Below, in pieces: positions 11,256 through 24,800 of a stretch of DNA of 64,000 nt (positions are counted from its first letter, which is position 1; the number at the start of each line of letters is the position of its first letter). Origin of the DNA: Mermis nigrescens. Lineage: Eukaryota > Nematoda > Enoplea > Mermithida > Mermithidae. A model generated the notes under the pieces. The model was not told where the DNA came from, did not search any database, and saw only the letters and a list, made by a program, of their open reading frames with translations. Made by a program: the position numbers and the translations under genes. The stretch spans positions 11,532,342-11,596,341 of the forward strand of contig JAVLUZ010000157.1 of assembly GCA_036768485.1 (NCBI GenBank), given 5' to 3'.

Positions 11256-12732
11256 CTTAGCTAGCCTGATAAATTTATGGGGACAAAAATGTTGAAGGAA
11301 AATAATCGTTTCTGAGCATCTCTAGGCATGCTATATATACACTGGAGAATGGGACATTTAAAAAAATTAAAACTACTTGATTTCAAGTCATACTACAAAA
11401 ATGTGTCTCCGAAGAGTGTCAAAATCTATTCTAGCAGTCTTTCAAATGCACCTCGAGAATTTTCAACTTTTTATTTTCGGGACCTTTGTAAAAATTACTC
11501 GAACTTCCAAACTTCCAAATTTTTGGAGAACTGGTCCCCCAACCCCCACTCAGCTACATGCCTGGGCATACTAGTGAACAATTTAGGGCCATATTAGAAA
11601 ATCGGGGCGACAACCATCTCCACTCGGTCGTCAGAAAATTTGAAGTAGGGCAATGCACATACAAATGTGAAAAATAACATGTTTTCGTCCGAACAATTCC
11701 CTTTTTTGGCGCCTTGCACTAAAAAGCAACATGACTCAACACATTTTGAAGAAAAAATACAGACCGCTACGGTTTTTCCTGCGATCGTACAAGCTTTAAA
11801 TTAAAAGTAGATTACGATATAATTTTCGGTCATTTAGGATAAGTGATCGCTTACAATCAGGCACGTATCTCTGGGGGAATGGGGGGGTCGGCGGACCCCC
11901 CCGAAATTCAGAAAAATCGAAAAAGACTTTTTAAATGTTATTTTGTGCTATTTTTGGCTTTTTGGGCTTAGTCCCCGCAAAAAAAATTGGTGTTGGTTCC
12001 CCCAAAATAGGACGGCCAGCTACGTGCCTGCTTACAATTATGCCTCTTCAGTTCATAAAATGAATAAAAAAGAACATCCCCATAAGTGCAGTACCAAATA
12101 TTGCGATTAGAGGAAAAGCGTAGTAAACTTTATTAGAAATTTTGATCTTAATAAATAAAAGATTTTGCAAAACGTAGACAAGTTCAGTTTTTATTAGCTG
12201 CGTGCCTTAAAGTTTCAGCAAAGTACCCGAATCTATAGCCAGCCAGCCCTCTTGGGCGAATTCTAAATGCGGATATGGCATACCTAATTACTAGGCCTAA
12301 CTCAATGGGAAATCAGGACCGCTTTTTATAAATTACGTGTCGCTATGCTATTTTAAAAAATGTATTTTATCTACTGGAAAATTTGACGTGATGACGAGCA
12401 TAAATGCATGATGGGAATTCTGGGGGTCAAACCCTAAAAAAATTAAAATAAGCTTTTGTGCTAAAAACTAAGATACCGTCAAAAAGAGTTTTCGATGTTT
12501 CAGACGATGCTCGATCTTTCTAGACCACAAAAACGTAGAAAAAAATTTGAAAAAGTTGAACATAGTCAAAAAATGAGTACATCGCTCGAAGTTTAAAATT
12601 TCAAATTTTAATTTAAAGTCTGAACCCCCAAAAAACATGTATGATGGCGAGTATGTTATCAGAATGAGTGACAGTCGATTTGCCTTTACACATTAGCGTT
12701 ATAAAATAATCACATAGCGGACACAGCGAAAG

Positions 12733-12854
12733 TCAACCTCCCAGTGTCCTGTAGATCTTTGATAATCGATCGCACGAATGAAGAGTCATTTGCTGCGATG
12801 TTTCGTATAAATTAGCATCACTGTACAGTCTAGCGCTCCAAAGCATTGTATCTC
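12733..12854 (-). CDS. DNAJB12/14-like: DNAJB12/14-like last exon
   Basis: Terminal coding exon behind acceptor TTTTTAG, 4.9 kb from exon 8. It enters with two bases that complete the split codon left by exon 8 (AAA A|GA). The product ([25 protein letters not shown]) aligns with the family's terminal block, in which an aromatic-R-A-R stretch is followed by PSC and an RL helix. The stop TGA is at 12735-12733. Confidence 0.85.
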
Positions 12855-15800
12855 CTAAAAATGTTCAGCACTGAGCAATATTATTTACCAAATTCAATTC
12901 ATCAAGACTAGACGAGGAAATTAGGAATCAAAAGAGAGAGTAAAAAGCACACATATGCATTGGGGGTTTGGGAGTGTTACCCACGGTTTTTTTGTATTCG
13001 GCAAAGATATTTCCCGATGTACAAAGACGTTTCGAGACTGTCTTTGTACAAAAACAAAGATTTTTGGGAAGACAAAAATTGTAAAAAGGTGTGAAATCGC
13101 GCCGAAATGAGTAATTGTCTGTCCAATATATCTTTAAAATAGCAGAATTTGCATTTAGAATGGAAAAATGTCAAATTTTTCGGCGTTTTGAGACAATTTT
13201 TAGTAATTTTTGGCGACAGAAAACCAGAAATTAGCTAAAATACACTACGAAAGGTAAAAAAATCCTGTTTACCACCATAAACTCGCTACTGTACCATATT
13301 ATAGTACACAAAAATTTGCACGTACAAAATGTACAAAGACTTTTGGAGACTATCTTTGTATCTTTGTACATGTACAAACGGACCTTGTACAAAAAACACA
13401 GGGGTTACTCCCAGAATCTGAAACACCAAAAACCGATAACCCCAGAATTGAATTTTTAGTGCTATTTTTGGCAATTTTGCCCCATCTGACTCCTCCAAGA
13501 ATTTGGCTGCTGCCCATGTATGACTAGAAGTGCAGTGGACAGAAAATATTGACAGTTTTAATTCCATTTCATATTTGCATGAAATTCTCCGAGAATGTAG
13601 CAAATATAAGTATGATATGAAAAAACTTCTACATAAATACAACTTTTTGAATTCGTACTATCAAAATTAGTTTTTTGATAAGGAATGCTCAGCTCTTTGC
13701 TATATTCATCAAAGATTTATTAGTTCAGTTTCAATAAACTTTAGTTCTTCAAAAAGCTATTATGTTATTAGCTATGAGTTGTCCATTAATTAATTTAGGT
13801 CGGAAGAAAATCACTCATAATGAATCAGTAAGGAAGCAGCGAAGCTAAAATTATTAATTTGAATATTAGTATTCCATAATCATTAACTTGGATATGTACG
13901 AGTACAATGTAATATAAAGAATAATATTCAAATAATTTGTTACACGCTTAACACAATAAGTGTAGAAATTTTCAGACAGTCAATTTGCAATCACACTGAT
14001 TAAAAATTGTAAAGTTTGATTTTATAAAGTCAGCGGTGAATTTAATTCGCCCAGTGTAAGAGCAAACACTGTCAAGTTTGTCAATCTATGACTTCACAAA
14101 GTCTGAAAAGCATACGTGTAACGGCTCGAAATTTTGGGAGGGGTCCCCGATCATTTGAGGAGAAGGGTAAATGACCCCCAATTTGTGGCCAAAAGCGGCC
14201 AAAAAACACCTAAAAACGGCTAAAAATCGCTACTTTTTCTCCAAAAATCGGGGTAGGGGTTGACTTTGGGAGGATGGGAGAACGACCAAGTCTGGGTGCG
14301 GGGATCCCCATTCCCCCTGTAACACGTCTGCTGAAAAGCATTTTGAACAGGCAGAACTCATAATTCAAAAAGGCATGCATACATGTAACACGGGGATGGG
14401 GGGATCCCCCACCCGACGTTGTTTTTCCTCCCATCCCCATCAAAGCCAAAGAAATTTTGACCGTCTCCCACATTATTGAGACAGAAAATTAAATTTTTTT
14501 GCCGTTCTCAGGTGTTTTTCAGCCGTTTTTGGCCCAAAATTAAGGGTCATTTACCCGCCCCCTCCCACCTCCCTAAAAATGGCCGGGGACCCCTACCCAA
14601 ATTTTCGAGCTGTTACGTGTACGAAGGCATGCATGCACACGATCCAGAGTTCTGTGAGGAAGGTGGGGGGAGGGTAAGGGAAAATGATTAAACGCCTTAT
14701 TGTACGACGGATTTTAGTCCTAGCGACCTTCAATATGTGTTAAGTTTCCCCAGAAGGTCGTCTGAAATAGTAAACGACTGTTTCATGACATTACCTGAAA
14801 TGCTTATTGAAAATTCGAAAAAATTAGCATATCAACAAGCTTTTATACGAGAATCACATTAAAGCAATATCTTGCTCTCATTTATTCTCTAGATATTTCT
14901 TTTGTTTCCAATCCAGTCCCCTTACTCAAAGCGATGGGCTACCGGTAAAAGCGTTTGGGTATATTCTTTCCGGAATTGAGACTTAGCATATGTAATTCGA
15001 CGTATTTTACTCCTCAAAAATATACAAGTGTAAGTTTGTATCAAAATAACAGAATAAAGTCGATGGAATGTTAGATCATCAATTATGCAATGCAAAATGA
15101 AGAAAATGATTTGGCTGAATAAGTTGAATAGTCTAATGCCAAAAAATAAGTATACTTGAAATTATTCTACTAGACAGTGTTTCGAGCTGCATAATGACCT
15201 AACTGTCATAGGTTTTTGTCCACAAATGGTATGAGGGAGGGGTATGCTTTTCAAAGGTCCTGGTAGAGCAAAATAACACCCCCACAAATACCCCAGTACG
15301 CGTGTAGCTACGCAATCATAGGTAGCGCGATAGCGCTACCTATAATAAACGTGGCCGCCCTTTTTCCTCACATGTTTATCACAGCGAGTTCGAATTTTGT
15401 GCCCCCCCCCTCACAGCAACAACGGCACACACCTGGGAGGTGCAGTTTTTTTAATCGATAGTTAAAAACTCGATATTAATTTTGTTTATGTTTACACTCA
15501 ATACCGAGTTAGCAATGAGTGTGTATAGTGTAAACCGAAAAATCAAATCATTTGCGGAGAGGGGCCAGTTTTTTTAAATGTTGCCCCTGAGCTTTAGATT
15601 ACGAATCTGACCTTAAAATTTCTTTTCACTCAATGATTGTTGCACAAAAGTGTAAAGTATACTTCCTTTTTACTTTTTGCATGTCCTTAAGCTTACCTAA
15701 CTCAATTTTAGTTTCTGTGCAGTCCAATTGGTTTTATAATGTAGGGGGTTACAATATCTTAAACCCAATTTTTTTCTTTTTTACGCAATATTTCTTGATC

Positions 15801-18800
15801 TGTGATCGTTTTGATGTAAAGGGTCCGAGACGAAAACATAAATTTTTTTAGCTACTCCGCCAAGTAGGCGGAACATGCTGATTATGCTTAAAATGTGCCC
15901 TGACCTAAGCGATACACATCTGAGTTTATTTTGTTTCTATACACCCAATATTGCCTTATTAGCGCAAGTGTAAAGTTAACACTGAAAAGCGCTTTTCCGC
16001 CCAGAGCATTGGGTATGGTCATTCTTTTTAAAAATGATCTGCGCAACGTCAGAATAAAAATCTGACCTTTAAAGTTTTCTGCAACCGGAGGTTGTTGAGC
16101 TACGAAGAGGTGAAGTTTGAATTATGCACATGTTCGCTAATGCCAATATTTAAGTCCGTATTGGATATTTTTGATCAGTTTTTTATTTCAAAGAGTTTTG
16201 ACTCATCTTGAATGATTTTTATTTGCAAACATGCACTGTTTTGACGATTAACTGGAATGAGAAACAGTTTTCAAAATAGAACCACCTGCAGGTTACTTCA
16301 TAATTATCATAATTCTTATGCGCTGTCTTTATCAAACCGATTTCAATATTTTTTTCTTGTTAAAATCCATGCAAATTTATGTCTGTCCATTTTTGGAATC
16401 TATGCGGCTCATAAATTTTCTTAAATTGTTTGCATTTGCTGACGCGTCGACCGGATCGTTGTTTGCGGCCGGAATCGTTCATGTTGTCTTGCTCGACTAC
16501 TAATTTTTGTTGCTTTCTCTTGCATTGTTCAATTGCATGCAATTTTTGGCGGCCGACACATCATTGTGTTGATTTAGACATTGATGTGTTCGTTTCCCAT
16601 GCCTGGCTTTCGCTTGCTGTTTCTGTCGATGCAGGATTTTACTTTAATTAGGTTATTAAGATCATTGGCGTAAATTTTAATTCAATAAATTTTCTGACTA
16701 CCGTTGTTATCTTTCTTTCAAAGTCAACACTTGATATTGAAGCTATAAACTGTTGCCGTTAATCTTTGCTTATACAAGCTCTGGATTTAACTTTCCTCGA
16801 GCATTTCCGGTTTGAAATACATTCAGAAAATATGTACGCTAATTTTTAAATCGTTCCAACGGGGACTTTTTCGTAGGTTTTTCCTCTGATTAAGGTTAGT
16901 TAGATTGCCTCTTTTGTAACGAGAATGCTGTGTTTAAGAAAAAATCATGCTAAGAAAAAGTATAATACTAGCAAGAAAAAATGATGCGATGGAGCAAAAA
17001 AGATGAATAATTTGAATTCCTTCATTCTTAAGGATGTAAAAGGAGGTGACTAGGGAATTTTTCTTCATAGGCGCAAAAGCCATAAGAATATGCTAAACAG
17101 TTAGACTTCCTCTACAAATCGAAGCAAATTCTGCGGCCTGTGAAAAATCAAGTTTAAGTCACAAAACATTTTTACCTGTTTCGCAAATAAGAATTAAAAA
17201 GCTTTCATGTTTGTTAAACAATTGATTTATAATTTATTTCACGGAACCTTACCTTCCACAGTGCTCTGATATAAAACAAGATTATCGGAGTAAACTTTAC
17301 ACCTCCAGGCCAGTCAATACAGTCTACAGAAATAGGCATAAGCCGCAGAATATACTTCAATTTTTGCGTTGTTCAGAGGAAATCCAACTGTTTAGCACAT
17401 TCTAACGGCTTTTGCGCCTATAAAAAAATTACCCTAGTCCCCTCCTTTTACATCCTTAAGAACAAAAGAAACCCAAGTATATTCACCTTTTTTTGCTCCA
17501 TCGAAGCATTTTTTCTTGCTAGTATACATACATAAATGCAATTAACTTAGTCGATCGCAAACAAATGTGCTGAAGGCAGGTACTCAAGAAGACTACTGTA
17601 CTTGTAAATATTGAAACTTTAATACGATAACAATAAAAATTATTTTCAATTTTGTGAATTTTCAAACCATTTTTTGGCTATTAATGCTTCGCCGACTGAT
17701 TTTCCACCAATCAAATCATACAACTAGAATTAAAAAACAATGCATACTTTTTGCCCGCTCGCGCACACAAGCAGACTTCAGGTCTTCAATATAAGCTTCT
17801 TCCACCTGCTGTTCGATGCTTCGCAAATTATTCTGATGATTTTTGAGAAAATCCACTTTTACGAAATAGTTTACTTTGAGCTCTGAAGTCTGGCGTTCAT
17901 TCGGATATTTTCTACAAAATAAAATACCATGCAAATAAAAAAGCACGTAAAAATCAAAAATTCTAAAAGTATTCAATTTGTTGATTGATCAAAAAATTAT
18001 TAAGATTCTAATACAGCATAATAACTTGAAGAAAAACAACCAGTCTTGATTCCCTAGCTGGCCCCATCGAGAAAATTTCTTTACTTAAACAGGAATACAT
18101 AACGTTTATAAAATGTTTAAGTGAGTAGAACCTAAAGGTATCATTAACTATTTGCCATCCCTAAAATTGACGAAAACTCGAAAACTATCAGACAATTTTT
18201 AAGACAAAAGCAGATTGCAAGATTTTAAAAAATTGCGTAGTTTCACGCAGAGGCGTAGCCAGGATTTTGGTTCGGAGGGGGCAAGTACAAAAATTTTTAA
18301 AGACTACTTTTGCGTCGAGTGCTTTGATGTGGTACAGTAGAGTGGAACAATGTGTAGTAAAACTGAGTTTTTCGACCATTAGTAGTGTAGCCTGTCTGAC
18401 TTTTGGGTTTCTGACGATCAACAATACAACAAGTGGGAAGCGGCGCGAAGCGCCAAAATTTTTCAATATTTTCACCGTTTTTGTGTAGAATCTACGGCGT
18501 TTTTATAGACAATCAGTTCGGAAATCATGAGTGGCTCAAAGTACCAGAGAATTAAGGCATTTTTTTACCGCCGTTAACATTTTATAGCTCTGTGAATACT
18601 GACACTTTGACAGAGCAGAAAATTATGAAATTTGTGCAAAACAATTTTGACATAATGCTATAAGTTCAGGCTTCTAACAGGAAAACTGCGCATTAATGAC
18701 TTAGTACGAAGCACTAGAATATTTTGACTGATTCGACGCAATGCTGGAGCTTTACAAAAGTAACAACAGTAATCGGCGGAGTTATGCATCGGAAAATTTT

Positions 18801-21800
18801 GACGCTTTCGCTCTTTAAACTTAATTTATACCGTTTAAATCATACAGAACAGACAAACCTTCCAGCGCGAAGCGCCCGGAAATTTCAAAGAAATTCCTAA
18901 CCCTTTTACCCCTTTTTGTCCTACCAAAAATTTTTTTACACGTACAACAAGATTTTAAGGTTGGCCACAGCGGATCCATTGCAGAGCCGCGGAAAATTTT
19001 GAAAACAATGCACCTCAATGTTGAATACTAATGTTAAAATTTTCGCAAAATCGGCCAAATCTTAGTTCTGAATTAAGCCCAAAAACAATTAAAATTGATC
19101 AAATCACACAAGAATTCTGAGCTGAAATGTGTTTTCAACCTCTGCTTAGTATATAGTGCAGCAACGGGTCGCTGGATATAGAAAAATGTACATATCCATG
19201 AAAATTTTGTTCTTACCATTTTCAGACCCATTTGTGGCCTTCTTATTAACAATACGTAGTTCAGAAATCAGAAAATGCGTAAGAACACAAGAAAATTTGG
19301 CCATTCTTTTCGATTTCAATAGAATTATGTGTCCTTGTAAAGAAAGACAAACAAAGCAGAGAATAAGCAAACCGGTAGGCAATCATTTTCGCACTTTTAC
19401 TATTATGCTCGAAAAGCATGCGCAGTTACATTCAAGGAACAAATAGTGCATCAAATCATTAAAGTGATCTGAAGCGATGGATTATTTTAGCTTATTCAAG
19501 CTTCTAAACTCGCGGATCTATAAAACAATAAATAATAATGACTCATCGCTAAGTGCCGGAAGATTTTTGACGTTTTTTGCCTTTTTTGAACTCAATTTTC
19601 TGATCACAATTATTGCGCCAGAAAAATCAACAAAATTTTTGAAAAATTTCGGAGGGGGCATGTGCCCCCTATGCCCCCCTGGCTAACGCCCTTGGTTTCA
19701 CGATGTTATTATAGACCAAATATAGCACAAATTGTGTTAACCGCGGAGAACTTTATCAAAAACAAGTATTTCTGACAATAACTTGAGCTTTCGTATTTGA
19801 TTCAATTTTTTTGTTTTATAATGACATTTTAAGGGGCTAAAGAAAGGTCGCAAGAACACCTCAACTGATACATATTAAACGCATTTATGTAAGATCATCA
19901 AATGGCCACTCAAGGATTTCGCGCCCAGCACAGAACCATTCTGACATTTTACAATAATCAAAACACGATTATAGCTAAGTAAGGCTAATTAAACACAACT
20001 AAATAATTGGCCAATAAGAAAGTTTTATATTTTAACAGTGGAAAAAAGTGAATCTCGCGAGGAATCTTTGTGGCTTCACAGAAGAGTGTGTACATGCCTA
20101 CTCTTAATTTCTACATATGCATTAGGACAAAGTGACGGAAACTCCTGCTAAACTATTTTCTACTTAATTTTAGGGCTTTCAGAAACGAACTCAAAATATT
20201 AAATCGATCAAACTTGCTGCCTCATTTGCATTCTGCCCCAAAAAACCTCATACGAAGGGAAAATTTTGTTACTAATAGTAATAAGTTATTAAGACAGTAA
20301 AATTTTGCATTAGATACTCTTTTCGTTTGCACATTCTTCTGTCAAACGAAGGTAGCACAAGTCATTTGATCGCGAGAAAAATAAATGTCCATGAAGAAAC
20401 AGCTTGGTCTTTGAGTTAGAATACCTTCTCCATTTATCATCCATTTTACTTTTATAAGCGCCAGCGAATAAATCTATTACTTATCTAATGAATCGTAATA
20501 GAACGATTAATACAAAAATGCCATATATTTTTCCATTAGACTGCTATTTTCAGGAAAAATAATACCATTTCAAAAATATTGAACATAACAGAAAAAATCT
20601 GAAAAAACTTCCCTCCAGTATCAGAATTTTTCGCTGCTGCGCAAAAGAACCGGATAAACGTTCAAGCATTTGGTCATTTATTTATTTATTTGATGTTATT
20701 TATTTATTTATCATTCTATCTCTATGCTATGTATATGTATTTTGCGTACCTAAATGCAAGTACCTATCACAATGGTGAATTTATTTCGATTAAAACATTT
20801 AAATCATAAAGGTATGTGTGCGAGGAACCCAAAAACCAATGTCTATTGTAGGGTACGTAAAAGGCAACGAACAGGCGGTACACTTTTCAGCGAGTGCTTT
20901 AAATTTACAGCAGACTTACTGAGTTCTTGTCAGGCTAAACGGAGGATCGGGAACGAACAGCTGGCTGAATACACTCAATAAAACCAGGATAAGTAGGGGC
21001 GTTAATTGCAATAGCAAACCAAAACCGCTCTGAAGAAAGGACAAATTATGTGCATAAGCTTGACAGAAAAGGGAAAAGGCAACAAAACAGAAATACTGGA
21101 GATCGCCCGAAGATATCGGAACAAGAGGCACTTGGATGCAGTGTTGTTTTGTACAAGGTCCGTTTGTACATGTACATAGATGGTCCCTTAAAGTCTTTGT
21201 ACATTTTGTACACATAAATTTTTGGGTACTATATAATATAGTACAGTCAGTAGCGATTTTAGTGAGGTAAAAACAAAGTTGTTCGACTTTTGGTAGTGTA
21301 TTTTAGCTAATTTTTGGGTCTCTAAGGGCAAAAATCACTAAGAATCGTCTTAAAACGGCACGAAGCGCCGAAAAATTTAACACTTTGCCATTTGAAATGC
21401 AATTTCTGCCATTATAAAGATCTATAGAACAAACAATTACTCGTTTCGGCGAGAAGCGCCGAAAATTTTTGCGAATTTTAGACCTTTTTTGCAATTTTTG
21501 TCTTCCCAAAAATTTTTGTACATGTACAAAGACGATCCCGAAAAGTCTTTTTACATTGGGGAAAATCTTTGCCGAGTACAAAAAACACTGTTTGGATGCA
21601 GTTTATGTATGAATAGGGCAATGACAAAAAAAGGAAAAATGTTTAGATCTCGCGACAGGATCGCATTTTTGGCATTTTAAGGTCTCGATACAAACTGTAC
21701 GAATGCATTAACAGAAGAAACAATAAGCGTAAATTTATTCACAGCAGGCCACTATTAATTCATCGAATGCAGAATGTCACTACCTCTCCTGTTGCCACTG

Positions 21801-24800
21801 CCAGACTTCTTCGACCTGACTAACATTTTTCAAAGATATTTGTTTTAAAGTTTGAACTATTTTCCAAGAAAAATGATAAAAATAAGCTACATATTGTGAA
21901 TTTGTTTAAAAAATGTCATTCAGCATGTTATTTATTCACAGCGTAAATTGAAACACGTGCAAAGGTATTTAGTGCGTGCCTACCTGGCTCAGCAATGCCA
22001 TTGGGATTGTTGCGATGCAATGCATTTGCCAATAGGTAGGTACGTATAATCATACATATAACAAGAGGGATGACCCCTTACCCAGAGTCGGTCGCCCTCC
22101 TTCCCCCAAGACACTGAGACTGTTTACCTCCCCATTTTTGGCAAAAACTTACGATTTTGGGCCATTTTTATTGTTTTTTTGTCATTTTTGGTCATAAAGT
22201 ATAGGACAGCCCCTTCCTCAAAAATGACCGACTACCCCCGCCCCGTCCCAAAAATTGAAAATTTTGACTTCATATAAGCATGCTGAATAATGCTGATAGT
22301 GTCATGTTTTGTATAGAAAATTATGGACAACGAATTATAAGCGACTATTTTTGAAACTGTTTCTTTATACGAACAAATGAGACAGCGGTTCGAATTAATG
22401 GTTTTTGAAGGTAAGGCGTAAAAAAGGCTTTATCAATGTTCATTAACTTTTCAGTCGACTGATTTTAATATTTTATCAGGTAGGTACCTGTATTAAACAT
22501 TCAAAATTACCTCATTTCTATTTTCTCGCTCAGTCGGCTGCTGCTGATAAAAATGGCCCGCTTGTCGACGTCTAAGATTTCCCTGTGGAAAACCACCGCC
22601 AAAAAACATGTTGAAAATTTCTTCAGCGGTCATATCGGCTTCAAGATTCGTAAGAGCAAGAAAAATATTAAATAAATGTTATTTTGTCCATTTTAATCTG
22701 ACTTCAAAAAACTCGTGAATGGGCGGGCTACGGTAGTTTTTTTGGAACTGGATAGCAAACTGCGAGTTTTAAAAAACACTCGATAAAACGTTCCATTCAG
22801 TTCATTTAGAAAATAACCTTCATTCCAGACTTAAAATCGGCGAAGTATCGCGTCTAGATATTGATAAAAATTATATAAAAAATCATGAAGACGGCCGGAA
22901 TAATTTTTCAATCCACTTAGAGGAGTGGGAAATTCCTACTTTGTGCATGAGACGGAACCATTCGTAATCTTGGGGATTTGAGGGCTTTCACCCTCCCCTT
23001 CCCAGAAAAAATTTCACCCTCTCCCCATTTTTTCACCCTTCCCCCAAGATTCGCGATCTTTCAAAAATTCCCGAAAATTTTCTATAAATTCGTAGGAAAA
23101 GTGCTTTTTCAAGCGTTTTTAGCTTTCTATTTGCACAAAAGTGTCAAATTTTCGGCGTTTCACGCCATTATACTCATGTTTTGACTATATTTTTATCGAC
23201 TTCTGTTGATTTTTTTGAAATATAGCGCATCGTCAGAAACGCCGAAAAACGATGTTTTTGACGCGTACCCACCATTTTTGGGCACAAAAAAGCACTTTAA
23301 CTTTTTGCTTTTGGTTTGGTTTTTCTTTATTTGGCCAAGGTATTAAAATTAGTTAATAAATTAATTAATTAATTAATTGGTCAATATCTCGGGGAAAAAA
23401 TTCGTCGAGATAGCACACAAAAACCGCATTTTTCGACGTTTTTCGACATGCTCTATCCATTAAGATCATAAAATTCAATGTTTTCGCGAAATTTATTTTC
23501 TCACTCGAAATGCTATAAAAAGTCTTTTTTTGGTCGCGCTTGAATCAAAATTATGAAAAATACTTCATATCTGGCACGAAGCGCCGAAAATTTGGAGATT
23601 TTACCTCAAAGACGGGCAATTTTCCCATCTTTCCATGCATTATCTTACCTATCGAGATTTTTTTCCGGCCAAGGGGGGCCGCCCCCACCGCCCCCCTAAA
23701 TACGGCCCTGCAGTTTAATATCTCAGAAAAAGTAAATCGTCATAAATTTAATGCAAATAAGACCATACGCTTCATTATAACCCACATTTCTTACATTAAA
23801 GGCCTGCTCACAGTAGTCAATGCTGTTAAAGCATATCGGCTAACGCGATTTAGTTATGGGCACTGTGGGTTTGAGAATGTTTTACAATCGTTTAGCGTAC
23901 ATAAGACAAGTTCGAGAAACTCGTATTTCCGATTTTTAGAAATTGAAATATCTTGACTAAAACTGAAAAAAATTTATTAAATTATTTATTAAACTAACAT
24001 TCAACGCGTGGTTTAGAGATGACGGAAGCGCTAGAAAATGGCGGGAGTATGATCCCACATCCACACTGGGAGTATCCCCCTACCACAACTTCTGACAGGC
24101 ATACCCCCTCAGGCCGTTTTGGGACCGAACTTTTGCTTCAAACATGAAAAGGCGTCAATCGGCATCTAAATCGCCCTTATTCTTGCTTGTTTTCATGCTA
24201 ATTTAACCATAAATATTCATGAAAAATAAAATACGATGAATTAAGCACCAAACCCTCCCTCCCCAGGAAATTTCGGTTTAGCCCTCCCAGAACTTTTGAC
24301 CGTAAGCTTTTTATGAGTATGACCCCAACTCAATGCTAATTCAGTCGAGCACAGTGGGACGAATGCTAAAAAGTCCATACTTCTTATTGTTGAAAAACGT
24401 ATGTACATAATTAAAATAAAATAAATTAATAAAAATAATCTCGAATAAAGTTTAAAATTAAATAAACTAAATAAACTCCTATCACTGCGTAAAAGCATTG
24501 CACGATTATTCTGATCGTTTTCGTATAATTTGACAAGCGAGACATCATGGACGTCCGGCATAAAGATCAATAATGATCAAAAAACCATATCACTTCACTA
24601 AGAGCAATATTTTGGTCGACTGTCAAGGATTCATCAAGGTGCAAGGACATTATTGATATTCAATTTCTTTGAAAAATTTAAAAGTAATATGCATTAGTGA
24701 TAGACAAAATTGGCTAACCTAGAGACAACAAAAAACAGAAGTAAATCAGTCTCGTCTAGCGCGCAGAAAACTTACCTTCAAATCCTCTCGAATAATCATT

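Noticed and set aside
14913..14940. Possible micro-exon continuing the 9727 exon in phase
   Set aside because: Only 28 bases, inside the J-protein last intron, with no further exon; coincidence is likely.
23540..23956. 138-codon plus frame
   Set aside because: Runs through an interspersed repeat containing the CpG hairpin and a G/C-rich tail; composition is not protein-like.
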